Assembly: GCA_019973155.2 (NCBI GenBank)
Contig: BPQB01000049.1
Span: forward strand, 182,779 to 246,778
Direction: 5' to 3'
Source of the DNA: Phanerochaete sordida
Lineage: Eukaryota; Basidiomycota; Agaricomycetes; Polyporales; Phanerochaetaceae
DNA: 64,000 nucleotides
Below, in pieces: positions 43,887 through 57,556 of the stretch. Within the stretch, counting starts at the first letter, position 1. Each line of letters starts with the position of its first letter. Position numbers and translations under genes: made by a program. The notes under the pieces are model-generated. The model did no database searches. It was not told the origin of the DNA and was given only the letters and a program-made list of their open reading frames with translations.

Positions 43887-44187
43887 GGCGATGGTGGAGG
43901 TGGCGCGTGCGGTTTCTTGAAGGTTGGACGCGTCAAGCGCGTTGATGAAGACACGCGTCATGGATTACAATTAAGGGTACTTAAGCAGATTTGTGACCGT
44001 GGGAACACGACGCGCTGCGTAAGCGTGAGCGAGCCAAAGCTCCTTGCATTCCATCTCGAGACGTCTTCCCCTTCACCCTACCTCCTCCTTCCTCCCCTCC
44101 TCTGTCACTCATATTTCTACCCCAGAATTGTATCAAGAAGTGGACAGAGTCTTACGCACTACCACCTCGACACCACCGTCGTGGAAT
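43887..44187. promoter_or_regulatory. short shared promoter between SUB1 and the HECT ligase gene
   Basis: The two start codons are 301 bp apart on opposite strands, so both promoters must lie here. I see no clear TATA box. A pyrimidine-rich block (CTTCCTCCCCTCC and nearby) precedes the rightward start. Confidence 0.5.
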
Positions 44188-47100
44188 ATGAAAATATTGC
44201 ACAAGTCGAGGCGCCCTGTGCCGCTGGTGCGTCCGACGACCATCTCACGTTTCGCCACCTCTCACTCGCTGCATAGATCCCAGTGGTAGCAGAGCTAGTA
44301 GACAAACTAGTGGACACGCCCCACGAACAATTACCGGATGTCCTCGCGCAAATCGACCACTGGAGATGGCCGCGTTCAGACCTCAACGCATGGGTCAAGG
44401 TCCTCAACAAGCTCGACTCCATTATGGAGGACATCATCCGCGACTACGAGATTGAGAAGATTCAGATGAAGCCATTCAGTCCATTCGACAAGCGCTTGCT
44501 CTGCGAGATCCTGAGATTCGAACGGCTCCTGCTCGAGAACTCGACGAATAGGAAGACCTACAACTCATATGATGTACGATAGCGCCTTCGTCCTCGTGGC
44601 TGCGGTACTGACCGCTTCCTTTAGCGACTGAACAGCTTCATGACAACGTCTGACCTTGACGTCCTCATCTACTCCTTGAACCTCCTTCTACGACCAGCCC
44701 AGCAGTACTCCGCTCAGCCCGCGGTGTCACACGCCTTGAGTCTCAACACCAATCGACTCACGTCGCTGTCAAAGCGATGGCCGAGCCTCCATGACTTCGA
44801 CATCAACCTCGTTGCTCTCGCGGGCGAACAAGGACGCGCACAAGTCGACGCGCTTCCCAACGAGGCGCGTGAAGTTGCCTTCACGTTCTACAGGAAAGAC
44901 GGGCCGCAGCCCAAGAAAGAAGAGAAAAAGGAGGAAGAGCAAGATCCATTCGAAGCGCCGCCCCCACCACAAACGCCACGCAAGGGCGCGCCATCCTCCA
45001 CCACCCCGTCCGCGAATGGCCCTGCCATTGTGCACATTGACAGCCAGACGCTTGAAACGAAGCCGACGATGCAGATCTGGGCTGAGGCCATTGAGACTTA
45101 CTCCGTCCCGGAGGATGAGCGGTTCGAGCTCCTATGCCGGATCCGTAGCGCGAGAGCTCTCACTCGGGCACACACCGAGGACCGCGAGAAGCTCGTCATC
45201 GTCCGTCTTCTTGCCATTGGCCTGTTCTGTCACACGCATCCGGAACAGACGACGTTCAACAGTCTCTTCTTGTACGAGCCCGACCTCGTGCACCACATCG
45301 CTGAGCTGCTTCAGCTCGACCGCGGCATCGACATCCAGGTCCAGACTGCTTCTGTGTATGCCTTGGACGCCGTCGGCCGCTACCGCAGCAAGGTCCAGGA
45401 CGTCTTGACCGCCGTGAATGCAGGTGTCAACCATGGCATCTTGATGGCTCTGCTGAGAAAGACGATCACCGAACTCGCGAACGAAGAGTCGAACATCCCT
45501 CAGGCGTTCGTGGAAGCTCTTCTGTCATTCGTCACCTATATCGCCGCACATGCTGCCGGAGGCAACATGGTCGTGAGCGCTGGATTGATCCCCCTGCTTG
45601 TGCAGGTCATCGAGAACCGCCTTCCGAGCAGACTATATGCGTTGTCGAAGACAATGCAGCTTCTAGACAACATCCTCTACGGTTATACGAATGCTTTCCA
45701 GCTGTTCTGCAATGCCAGGGGGATTGATGTGCTCGTCGGACGCATTGAGGTATGTAAGCCCTTCGTACGACACTCTGCCGAAAACTCACGTGAGCCCTGG
45801 TAGTATGAAGTCGACGCGGGCCTCGAGGAACATGGCGATCACAAGGCTTCGGCTGAGATTCCCATATTATACGGTACGTGTCTGAAGCGAAATTACGCGT
45901 GCTACGCGTTGCTCATGGCTGCATAGGCAAGATCTCAGTGGGACGTGCAACTGTCCTGAAGCATATCATGCGCTCGATGCATCGGATGATGCAATCTTCT
46001 GGGACAAGCGAAGGCCTTCGCGGTCTTCTGGATTCGTCTCTCGTGCAGTCGGTGAAGAAAGTCATGGGGAACAGGACTGTCTTCGGCGCCAACGTCCTCG
46101 CCATTGGTAGGTTTGTCCGGTGTCCTACCGCGTCTACGACACTAATAGTATCGCAGCCATCAACATCATGGCGACGTTCGTTCACAACGAGCCGACTTGT
46201 CTGCCCGTTATACAGGAGGCAGGTCTCCCTGAGGCTTTCTATACCGTCGTTGAGTCTGGTCTTGAGCCGATCATCGAGGTCGTTCAATCCATACCCAACG
46301 CTATGGGCGCGCTTTGTCTGAACCAAGTGGGGCAAGACCAGCTCAGTTCCCGACCTGGCATTATTCCTGGCTTCTTCTCCATCTTCACGTCCGAGAAGCA
46401 CCAGCGCATGTTGCAGGAGAAGGAGAACGCCGTCATCATTGGCACAGCTGTTGAAGAGCTCGTCCGTCACCATCCAACCCTCAAGAATCAGGTTTTCGAG
46501 GCGATTAAGCAGACCATGGCGAAAATTGAAGAGCTCGGTAACGCGTACCAGGTCCCTGACGAGAACAAGCATTGGTATGTTCTGCAGCCAACGAAGACGT
46601 CCGGTGCCGGTGTCGGCACTTCCGACATCGACATCGACATGGACGCGTCCACCCAGGCAGGTTCGTCCGGCGTGGCGGCTAGCGCCGAGCCAGAAGCGAC
46701 GCCACACCTCTTTGAGGACAGCTCGTTCAAGTCACACGACAATGTGATCGTATCCTTCATCGACGTCCTCGGCAAGGTATGATTGTCTCTGATCTTGCAG
46801 TCCCGCATCGCGTACTGACGTCACTCCAGTTCCTCGAGGGTTACTTCCAGCATGTTCCTCACTGCCGCGACTTCCTGAGCAGTACCGATGGCTTGGATCG
46901 CTTGGCGCGCCTCACGGCCCTTCCCTGTATCCCGTATGACTTTGCGAACAGCGTCGCCTCGGACTCTCTTGTTCAGGTCGTCCGAACGATGGTTGAGGCC
47001 TCGACAACCGAGTCTTTGGCTTTCATCGTGAAGATCGTGAACGAGTCCCTCCTGGCAACGGCCAGCCTTCGTGACGACAGCGCTGGAGACTCCAAGTACA

Positions 47101-50100
47101 TCAAGCTGGCCAACGTCGAGGATGACCAGCAGGCGGCAGGAGCCAACGTCGCCTTCCGCCATCTCGTCACCCTGCACGTTCGCATCATGCTGCTTTCGGA
47201 CATCTTCGCAACTGTGGGCTACTCTCAGGGACGAGCTCTCACCACACTTCTGCAGTCGATCACTGGTGCTGGTACCGGGGACATCTTGCTCGGTCTCGGC
47301 AGTTTGCATCGCTCTTCAATCTGGGAGAACGTCATGCTCAAGGAGAAAATGACCACGCGCCCAGAGGAGAAGCAACCCAGCCCTGAAATCGCTGTCGCAG
47401 AGACTCCTATGTCAGTTTCGTCAGAGGCAACGACACCTGGTCCCTCGACAACCGCGAACGGCTCTCAGCTCGACAGTTCAGCTGCAGCAACGCCAAAGCC
47501 CGAGCAGGCTGCAAAGAAGGACCCCAAGGAGACCAACATGAAGGCTCTCAAGCACCTTGCAAATCAGCTCCCGAACTCCCTTGCACCGTTCTTCCAAGCT
47601 GTTGTGCGACTTTTCCAAACGCGTAGAAATCCGGATCCGACACAGAGGCAACGCATTCTCGATTCCGCTGACATTGTGGCGGACGTAGCTGTGAAGCACC
47701 TGTCGCCGAGACAGACTGAGGACAAGAGAAACCTCTTCACGTACTACACGATGATGCTGGGTCTCGTCAGCATCTTGCTGATCGACGGTGAGTGCTACTT
47801 GTTCTGCAATCTAATAGCTTGACTTACCGGCGATTCTCGGATTCAAGAGCGTACGAACTCCAAAGTCGCGCATACGGTGTTGCTTCAAGCCTTCCTTCGC
47901 AAGGGCGGAGTGGACTCTATCGTCGCCCTGTGCCGCGAGTTTATCGCGACCATCGAAGACCTAACACCCATCGCTCCCGAGGAGCGCACGGATGTTCAGT
48001 CGCAGACTCTCATCCATGCCCACGGCGGGCTCAAGGTCGCGCTCCACCTCATCCACCCTCTCGTCTCGTTCAAGCCTATCGTGGATTCGCCGCAGTCTGG
48101 GTTCTTGCTCACCACCGACAAGAAGGACACTGAACCAGGCTGGTTCGATCCCCGCAATCTGGTCGTGCAGCTCCGAGTTGCTACTCTCCCCCTGTTGAAG
48201 GATATTTGGCAGTCCTCGTGGCTCACTTCGGTGCCTCTTGGTGTCAGCAAGTCTGTCATTCAGGTCGTTCTGGAGCTCCTCAATACCGACCAGGAAGAAA
48301 TCAAGGAGGTCGAGCCTGCTGCGCCTTCGATGGTGCCGACAATTCCGATAGCTACTCGCACTATTGGTCCCGACGAGAACCGTATCCGACAACTGACCGA
48401 CATGGGCTTCCCTCGCTCTGCAGCCGAGCGAGCTCTGATTCGCGCGCGAAACAACGTGAGCCACGCCACCGAGCTTCTGCTCGCCCAGCCGTTCCCGCTT
48501 CCTCCAGATCCGGAGCCCGAAGCCGCTGCGCCCGCGCCGGCCGCTGAGCCTGCTGCTGTCGCCGAGGAGCCTGCTGAGCAGCCCGCGGTGGAAGGTGCCG
48601 AGGCTGCAGCTCCATCAACATCTGCCTCTGCCGAATCTGCTCCTGTCGACCCTGCGGCTGTCGAGCCCGCTGTAGCCGAACCTCCTGCTGCCGAACCGTC
48701 AGCGGGACCTTCCGCTTCCGAGCCTACTGCGCCCGAGTCCTCGTCAGTTGCAGAGCCCGAGGCATCGACACCGTCATCTCAGCCACTACCACCCCAGAAG
48801 TCTCACGAAGAGTGGCTGAAGGAGTTGAATGAACTGCGTGAGCCGCTCAAGGAAGGGCTTGGAAGTCGCATCCTAGGTCTTGTTGACGAGCATCCCGCTC
48901 TCGTCTTCGACGTTCAGAAGGTGTTCGTCGGGGCATCCGCGCCATACCGCGACCAAGCTGTCGCCCTGCTCGTCGAAGACGTGAAGAAGTTCTCCGGCGC
49001 CGCTCTCGACCACCATGAACAACCGCTCTCTGTCCGCTTCCGCATCCTCGCATTGGTCCTCAACGACCCCTCGTCTCCTCTCGCCGCGATGCCTGAAGCT
49101 GAGGCCACCAGTTTGATGGACACACTCATCGGCCTCCTCCTCTCGACGCCCATCAATGTCCACAATGGCCATGTCACCATTCCGAAGTGGCTGGCTTCAC
49201 ATCTCCTGGTCACGGAAGCTCTCTTGATGATGGGTGAAGAGCCGCGCTCAGTCGGTCTGCCAACGAAGGAGGACGAGCCCTTGCCAGAGATTGATGCCGT
49301 AGAAACGGGGCCTAAGTTCACCGAGAGGCGTCCCGTCATCCTCGACTTCTGCTTGCGTCTGCTTCACGTCCCGCAGCTCCCTCGAGACGAGCTGCTCTCG
49401 TCCCTGAGACTGTTCATGCTCTTGACTCGCGATCACGTGCTTGCTCTTGAGTTCGCCAAGAGGGACGGCATCAGCGCGCTGTTCGCCCTGCTGAGAGATT
49501 CGCCTACGTCTGCGAGCGCTCCTGGTACTCACCCGTACATTGCGAGTATTCTTCGACACATCGTCGAGGATCCTGCGACTCTCAAGCAGATCATGCAACA
49601 AGAAATCAAGGCCTTCCTCTCGCACCCACGTCACCGACTATTGGAAGTCGGGAGCTTCGTTCGCAGCTGTGGCGCGATGGCTCTGCGTGACTCCCAGGCT
49701 TTCGTACAGGCAGCTGCCGAAGTGTGTCAACTGTCCAGTCCGTACGGCCCGCTCAAGAATCTCAGCTTGAAAGAGCCTCACAAGCCGAGCTCTGATGTGC
49801 CTTCCGGCGCGGACGGCAGCGGTGAAATGCAAGTCGACACACCCGTGCCTCAACGCTCGCCATCGGACTCGCTTGATTCCTTGGTGCACTTCCTGATCAC
49901 CGAGCTGATGAAGTCCGTCAAGCCACCAGAACACAAGTCTGGCTCGGAAAGCGCCCCGTTGTCTGGTCCATCTTCCGCCGGACAGCCCGAGCAGAGCTCG
50001 GAGCCTGCCGTGGCCGAAACCAAGGATTCGTCGCTGACCCCATCCATCGACCACACCTACTCGTGCTTCGTCATGCAATGCCTCACTGAGCTCTTGTTCT

Positions 50101-53100
50101 CCTACGACTCGTGCAAGGTCGCTTTCTTGTCCTACACGCCCAAGAAACGGACGCACACACCGGCCAAAGAGAAGCACAGGACTCACGCTCTTCAATTCCT
50201 CATCAACGACCTTCTTTCCTTTGGGACGATCAACCCCTCGCCGCCTCCTGAAGCGAAGCAGCAGATCATGCTTTGCAACTGGGCGATGTCGGTCATCGTT
50301 GCCCTCTGCGTCGACACGACCCCGACAGACCTCAAGGACGTTCCTCCTGAACGCGCCTCAGTCCGCAAATTCGTGTTGGACGCCATCAACCGTGCCATCA
50401 AGGATCTGCCTGGCTCTGAGACTGGCGAAGCACGTTATAGCCGTCTCCTTGCCTTGGCCGATTTGTGCTACCGTCTTCTGACGGTGCGGTTCAACACTGG
50501 TGCTCGCAAGGTCAACGACGACGCTCCCACTCACATTGCCAAAGTCATGCTCGAGAAGAACTTTGTAGCGACCCTGACCAATGCGCTGGCTGAAGTCGAT
50601 CCTAACTTCCCTGACATTCGCGGTGTTGTCACGGGTATTCTACGCCCATTGGAGTATCTGTGAGCATTTTGGCGTCACTGTTAAACTGGAACATTTGCTA
50701 ACATTCAGTCCAGGACAAAGATTGCCATCAAGATGAGCCGCGCGTCTGACAAGCAAAAGGACTCTCCACTGGATAAGGAAGAGAGCGTTGGTTCCGAGAT
50801 TTCGGAGGAAGACGAAGACGAAGACATGGATGATGCGGAGCGCGAAGAAGCCCCTGACCTGTATCGCAACTCCTCTCTTGGAATGTAAGTGTGGTTTCAC
50901 TCACCGAAAAGCGTTATTTGCTGACAGCGACTTCCGTAGGTACGCAGGTGTAAGTCACAGAAGAAGTTTACCCTCCCAAGAGTTCGCCGAATTGACTGTT
51001 CTACAGGAAATGGAAGATGTTCACTACGGCCACGACGACGAGATGGACGAGGATGCAGAGGACGAAGACGAAGACGCAGAGATGTACGATGACGAGGAGA
51101 CTGGTAGCGAGGACACCTCCGCCACCGACGAGGAAGATGAAGAGGCCCTGGAAAACGAGCTTGAAGACGAGACTGGTGACTCGGAAGGTGGCTGGAACGA
51201 GGAGGAAGAGGAGGAAGACCTCGTAGAAAATGAAGCCGTCCACGAAGAGGGTGATGAGGATTCTGAGGACGAAGATGAGGTAGGAGATGAAGCGGAAGTG
51301 ATGTGGCAGGTGGGATCAGCCGATTACAGCCTATAGCTCGCGCTGACTTACACCTACAGGATGGAGCCGTTGATGAAGAAGGTGCTGAGGACATGGAAGG
51401 AGATGACGGCGAAGGTATGCATCCGTTGATATACTGTCATATCGATATTGACCAACCCTAACACTCAGAGGGCATGCCGATGATGGGTGGGCAAGATGAA
51501 GAGGAAGCGGATATGATATCCGAGGCTGGGGAGTGTGTATTATTTTCTCCTCTTTTCGAGATAACAACCTGACAGGGATATTTGTAGCTTCGCAGACGAT
51601 CTAGATGTCTTCGTGCCTGAAGAAGAGGTCGTCCAACCTGACATGTTCGGTGCACCACCTTCCTTCGCCAACTTGTTCCAGCCGATCCCAGCTGAGCTCG
51701 GTGCGCGCGATGCCGACCATATGTTCTGGCACGGAATGGTGCGCTCAGGCCGCCGCCGCACAGGTAAGCCAATCCGATGCTTGTTGATAACTGATATTGA
51801 CCTGCTCGCTGATTGCAGACGACGATGGATTGGACATCTTCGGTCGTCCGCGTGCCACCGCTACTGGGATACCTGAAGGGACTACTCACCCACTCCTTCT
51901 CGACCCTAACTCTGCTGCTCCTGCCTCCCAGTCACGTTCCTCACGCCGTACTCACCGCGGGGCCATTGCTGGCTTCCCTCAGGATCTGCTGACCTCCATT
52001 GAACATGCAATCGGCGAGGGAGCAATGCAGTTCTTCCAACACATCATTCAAGGTCGGGGTGGAGCTGGTGAGACCATTCGCATCGACGTACCCGCGAACC
52101 AGCTCATTCCGCAACTTGGGCGTCATGGCCGAGGAGCGGGGATCTCTGCGCATATCCGGCTCGAGCGAGCTCCGCGGTCCGATGGCCGAGGTGATGCGCG
52201 TGGCTTCGAACCTCTCCTCACAAGAGATCGCTGGGCGGAGGAAGTCAAGTCGCTGCACGGCCGCTTCGAGCAAAGTCGCGTCACCAAGATCACTGGTCAC
52301 GTCATACTTGCACTCTTGCCTGAGGCTATTGAGGCTCACAAGAAGGCGAAGCTGGAGGAAGAGAAGGAGACAGCTAGACGCAGAGAGGCGCAACAGAAGG
52401 CGGAAGAAGAAGCAGCTCGCAAGAGAGAGGAGGAGGAGAAGGCCCGGCAGGAAGAAGAACGAGCTCGTGCCGAGAAGGAGAGACTTGAAGCAGAGGCCCG
52501 AGCGGCGGAAGCGCAAGCTGCAGACGCGAGTACGGACGCCGACGCAGAGATGGCTGATGTCACTGCGCAGGAGCAGCCACCAGCTGCCGAAGAGCAGCCA
52601 GAAGCAGGCTCGTCGGCAGCCCCAGAACGTGTAACTGTCATGATCCACGGCAACGAAGTGGACATCACGGACACTGGCATCGACCCGACATTCCTGGAAG
52701 CTCTGCCAGATGAAATGCGGGAAGAGGTTCTGAACCAGCACATTCGCGATCAACGCGCAGCTCGCGTAGAGCGTCCCGTGGATTCACAGATCAGCCCAGA
52801 ATTCTTGGACGCTCTGCCCCCCGAACTCCGTGCAGAAATCATTCAGCAGGAGAACCTGGAGCGAGCTCGACGACAAGCGCAGGCAGCGGCAGCGGCAACG
52901 ACAACAGCAGCTGCTCAGCCTGCAGTTCCTGCAGTCCCCGCACTTCCCGCTGAGATGGATCCCGCTGACTTCCTTGCGAGTCTTGATCCTGCCTTGCGCC
53001 AGACAGTTCTCATGGACTCTGATGACATGTTCATTCAAGCATTGCCCCCACATATGCTGGCTGAGGTTGGCCTGTTCCGCGACGCTCACAGTGCCGCTCG

Positions 53101-56075
53101 TTCTCGGGCGCTACCCGCAGCTCAGCTTGCTGCTCGTGCAGGAGGTCGTCAGCCACCAGCCACTCCAGGCAAGCCTTCGACCTCACGGGATGCCATCCAA
53201 TTGCTGGACAAACACGCCATCGCCGTTCTTATCCGATTGCTCTTCTTCCCTCAGGTCCTGAGGAAGAATCTCCTCTCGAAAGTCCTAGTCAACCTTTCCG
53301 AAAACGGCAAGACAAGGACTGACATCTTCAACTTGCTCCTCGGGATCTTGCAGGACGGTACCGGCGATTTGTCGTCAATCGACAGGAGTTTCGCACAGAT
53401 GTCTTTCCGCAACACGAAGTCCTCCACTCAGATCACCCCTCGGACGCCGGGCAAAGTTTCCCTCCCGCAGCCGGAGGTTGTCCCAGAGTTGGTCGCCCAA
53501 AGGTGTCTAGATGCGCTGACATTCATCACCAGTACGAATGAGGCGTCGTCGCTGTTCTTCCTGACTGAGCAGGAGCTACCTGCTGGTCTGAGACGCAGCG
53601 GGTCGAAGAAGGGCAAGGGCAAAGAGAAGCAAACTCCTCAAGCCTACTATCCAGTTGTCCTCCTACTGGGGCAGCTCGACCGCCAGACCCTTCTCCGCAC
53701 GCCTACCCTCATGGAGTCAGTTGCTGGTCTACTTTCCCTCGTGACACGGCCGTTGGCAAGTCTCAAAGACGCGCAGAAGGAGAAGGATAAGGACAAGGAC
53801 AAAGAGGCCAAGCCGGAAGCTAGTGCTAGCACCGCACCCCCGAGCGAAGCACCACCAGCCGATCCGTCCAGCACCGCTGTTCAATCTCCCCAGACTGACG
53901 CAGGTTTGTGTTTGTTGTTATATTTCCCGTGTCATTGTCTGACGTGTTTTCAGCACCCCCTACCGCGCCCGAGGCGCCTGTTGCCCAGGGCCCTCCGTCA
54001 TCTGCTGAGAAGGTATTGCTGTCACACCCTCCGAACGTCCCCCATCAAGTCCTTCGCCACGTCGTCAACATCCTCACGGCCGGGGAGTGCTCAGCACGTG
54101 CGTTCTCACATACGCTAGCGCTCATCCAGCACCTGTCCTTCGTTCCTGGAGCGCGCGATGTCATTGCCCAAGAACTTTGCACAAGGGCGCAGGAATTTGG
54201 CCAACGTCTGTTCTCGTCATTGGACGAGCTGGCGACCGCGCTGCAAGAGTCTCGAAGCGAGGATGTGGCGCTGACTGTCGCGTCGAAGTTCTCTCCGGCG
54301 TCCTCCGACCAAGCCAAGCTCCTCAGGTTACTGAAGACCATCGACTACATGTATTCACCCAAGTCGATGACGCCCCTAGCAGACGCCGCTAACGAGGACG
54401 TGGAGAAGGTGCAGAGCATTTACGAAGGCTTCCGGTTCACTGCCCTTTGGCGACGTCTCGGCGACTGTCTTTCGATCATCGAGGAGCAGCCAGAACTCGA
54501 ACACATCGCGACAGTCCTCTTGCCTCTCATCGAATCGCTCATGGTCGTCTGCAAGTACGTTGGCCCCAAGGCTTCTAACAGCTCAACAACCCGCGCAATT
54601 CGCGCGTCTGCTTCCCCACGGACGCCGACCACTGCACGAGAGTCTATGGAAGACCTCTTCGTCACTTTCACGGATGCGCACAGGAAGGTTCTGAACCTGA
54701 TGGTGCGGAGCAACCCATCTCTCATGAGCGGCTCGTTCTCCCTTCTGGTCAACAACCCTCGTGTGCTCGACTTCGACAACAAGCGCAACTACTTCAACCA
54801 GTCTCTCCACCGCCGCCCGCATCAAAGGGAGCACCACGGCACGCTACAGCTGAACGTTCGTCGCCAGCGAGTCTTCGAGGACAGCTTCCAGTACCTGCAG
54901 CGCAAGTCGGGAGAACAGATCAAGTACGGCAAGCTCAGCGTGCGCTTCTACGACGAGGAGGGTGTCGATGCCGGCGGTGTCACGCGAGAATGGTTCCAGA
55001 TTCTTGCTCGTCAAATGTTCGACCCGAATTACTGTCTCTTCCAGCCATGTGCAGCAGACAAGCTCACCTACCAGCCGAACAAGGCATCGTCGATCAACCC
55101 CGAGCACTTGTCGTTCTTCAAGTTCGTCGGTCGCATCATCGGCAAGGCCATCTATGACGGACGCCTCCTCGATGCATACTTCGCAAGGAGCTTGTACAGG
55201 CAGATTCTCGGCAAGCCCGTCGACTATCGCGATGTTGAGTGGGTCGATCCTGAGTACTACAAGTCACTGTGCTGGATCCTCGAGAACGACCCCACGCCGC
55301 TTGATCTTACCTTCAGCGTCGAGGCGGACGAGGTAAGTCGTGCTATCAACCTTTGCCGAGAGACCTGCTAATACATTCTGTCAGTTCGGTGTTACGAAGC
55401 TGATTGAGCTGAAGGAAGGCGGCGCACAGATCCCCGTGACGAACGAGAACAAGCGCGAGTTTGTCCAGCTCTCAGCCAGCTATCGTCTCTACTCGTCCAT
55501 CAAGGAGCAGATCGAGGCGCTGCTGACGGGTTTCTATGAGATCATCCCGAAGGACCTCATCCAGATCGTAAGTACACATCCATCCTAGCCAAAGGACCAG
55601 CTGACACCAGTTCTACAGTTCGACGAGAAGGAGCTGGAGCTGCTCATCTCTGGCACACCCGACATCGACGTCGACGAATGGCGTGCTGCGACGGAATACA
55701 ACGGCTACTCGAGCTCGGATCCGGTCATCGTCTGGTGGTGGCGCGCGCTCAAGTCGTTCAACCGTGAGGAGCGCGCAAAGGTGCTCAGCTTCGCGACGGG
55801 CACGTCCCGCGTCCCGCTCGGCGGCTTCGTCGAGCTGCAGGGTGTCCAGGGCACGCAGAGGTTCTCCATCCACAAGGCATACGGAGAGGTGGACCGCCTG
55901 CCGCAGGCGCACACCTGTGAGTCATTAGCTTCCTTCCGCGACGGGCACGACGCTGATAGCTGCGTTTGCAGGCTTCAACCAGATCGACCTGCCCCAGTAC
56001 TCGTCGTACGAGATGCTCCGACAGCAGCTGCTCCTGGCGATCCACGAGGGCGGCGAGGGCTTCGGGTTCGCGTGA
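44188..56075 (+). CDS. TOM1: HECT E3 ubiquitin ligase, HUWE1/TOM1 family
   Basis: A giant nuclear/cytosolic HECT-type E3 ligase (yeast Tom1, human HUWE1) that ubiquitinates excess histones, ribosomal proteins and other substrates. The first exon is tiny ([13 protein letters not shown]), then [19 protein letters not shown]. The N-terminal armadillo-like DUF908/DUF913 part spans about 44280-47830. A UBA domain follows ([20 protein letters not shown], about 48371-48500), then an acidic region (about 51010-51330). A Lys/Glu coiled coil lies at about 52330-52500. Ubiquitin-binding motifs follow: [34 protein letters not shown] and [20 protein letters not shown]. The HECT domain (about 54900-56075) shows [40 protein letters not shown] and the catalytic Cys in [12 protein letters not shown], ending GEGFGFA. 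No frame break was found across the roughly 20 exons. Confidence 0.94.
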
Positions 56076-56432
56076 GACCGCCTGACCATGTACCAATCTA
56101 TCCGCACTACCCCTTCAACCGCACAACGAACGCAACCGCATGCGCCGACGCAACGCCCCATCCATACGCACCGATATGTAGAATGCAACGCACCCCCTGT
56201 ACAGTTTACGCATAATTCTATTGTTTTATTAGTCCGAGCGATGAGTGCCCTAGACGGTTGTCTTCAACCAGGTACCAACACCTCCCCAGGCAGCAACATG
56301 TGGCATGAGATGTATAACGAACGCATGAGTCACAACATATATGGTTTGGTATATCGATCAGCAGCACGGCGGGAATTGTAACAAGAACGTCCAGGGCGAC
56401 ACAACAATCCAGGATTCCGAGCGTCCTCTCAT
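56076..56432. other. convergent 3' intergenic region
   Basis: About 360 bp between the HECT ligase stop and the stop of the minus-strand gene. It is AT-richer with TTCTATTGTTTTATTAG, consistent with 3' UTR. No gene seen. Confidence 0.5.
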
Positions 56433-57166
56433 TCATACGCCGTATGACCCGCTCATCTTGAACTCTCCAGTATCTGACCAGCGAACCGTGATATCCTTGC
56501 TCGTGATGGATAGCCTGCTGTACCTGCTCCGCCAAATCGGCTGAGTATATACGCTCGTACATACTAGCCTCCCAGGCGCACCTGGCAGATGTGGTGATGT
56601 ACTCGAAGATCTTGCTGAACTCGTCAACCGGAAACTTCTTCATCTTGAACTTTGGTGGACCACCAAGCTTGAAGAGGTACCCGAAGACCTCAGGGTCGGG
56701 GCAGATCCCGTCGTAGGCCCATTTCGCACCACCGCTCTTGCAAGAAGGCTTCCACTGATGTTCACATGGAGGTCAGGGCTACTTGCCGCCAGTATCCCAG
56801 CAAATGAGCACGTACCGTCATCTGCTTCTTGATTCCAGCGACAGCAGCCTTCCTGATCTTCTCCGCCGCATCTGCGAGCTCTGCCTCCGACTTCCTCGCT
56901 GGTGCAGCGGCGACAGCACCCGGGGCAGCTGCAGCCGCGCTTTGGTAGCCGTGCAGCTGCTCCTCGAGATACTTCGCATAGCGCGCGAGCGTCTCAAAAT
57001 CTTCCACAATGTCGTCGTCGCCCTCGGGCAGCTCGAACTTCTCCGGGGTGTCGAGGATGGTCTTGAGCAGCGCCTTCGCTGCGGCGTGTGCGTCAGCAGT
57101 GCGTGCACGCTTTGGCGCGGCGCCGTCGTCGAGCCCGGCGGCGGCTGACGAGCGTTTCGGTGGCAT
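56433..57166 (-). CDS. conserved small fungal protein, function unknown
   Basis: Three exons give about 205 residues. Exon 1 starts MPPKRSSAAAGLDDGAAPKR, which has a nuclear-localisation-like basic patch, and contains LPEGDDDIVEDFETLARYAK and EEQLHGYQ. It ends AAVAGIKKQMT. Exon 2 reads WKPSCKSGGAKWAYDGICPD, PEVFGYLFKLGGPPKFKMKK and FPVDEFSKIFEYITTSAR. Exon 3 adds LSITSKDITVRWSDTGEFKM and SGSYGV. The conserved Cys/Trp block and the LFKLGGPPK motif look like a compact folded domain shared among fungi. I recognise the pattern as a conserved hypothetical but cannot name a function. Nuclear location is an inference from the N-terminus. The introns are GT-AG; the second is about 75 nt. Confidence 0.65.
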
Positions 57167-57556
57167 TAGGAGCGTGAGGTCGTGTGTCGTTGTCGTTGCT
57201 GGGGAAAGGGCGTTGCTGGGGAAGAGGACGGAGGGAGACCGAGCTGGCAGCGGGAGGTCACGGGACCGCGTTTAATGAGACATTTACGTCATGCCGTTAG
57301 TCGCGAAGTTCGAGCCCCGATGGCGCCGCATTTTTGCTGCCTTTCCACTTATCACATCTTTCCCACATCTTTCCCTGAGAATCCATTCGAATCACGAACG
57401 ATTATTGCACCAAGCAGCGGTCCTGCCCACGGACTGTCTAGCCTAGAGTGCGACAAACAGACAAACCTAGGGTTTTACTCTAGTAGTAGTGATAAACTAG
57501 CAGGACACCCGTCGAGGCCTATGGCCACGCCAGAAGAAGTTCGATGTATACAGGGC
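57167..57556. other. intergenic region
   Basis: About 390 bp holding the promoter of the 56433-57166 gene and the 3' flank of the next minus-strand gene. No gene or clear TATA box seen. Confidence 0.4.
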
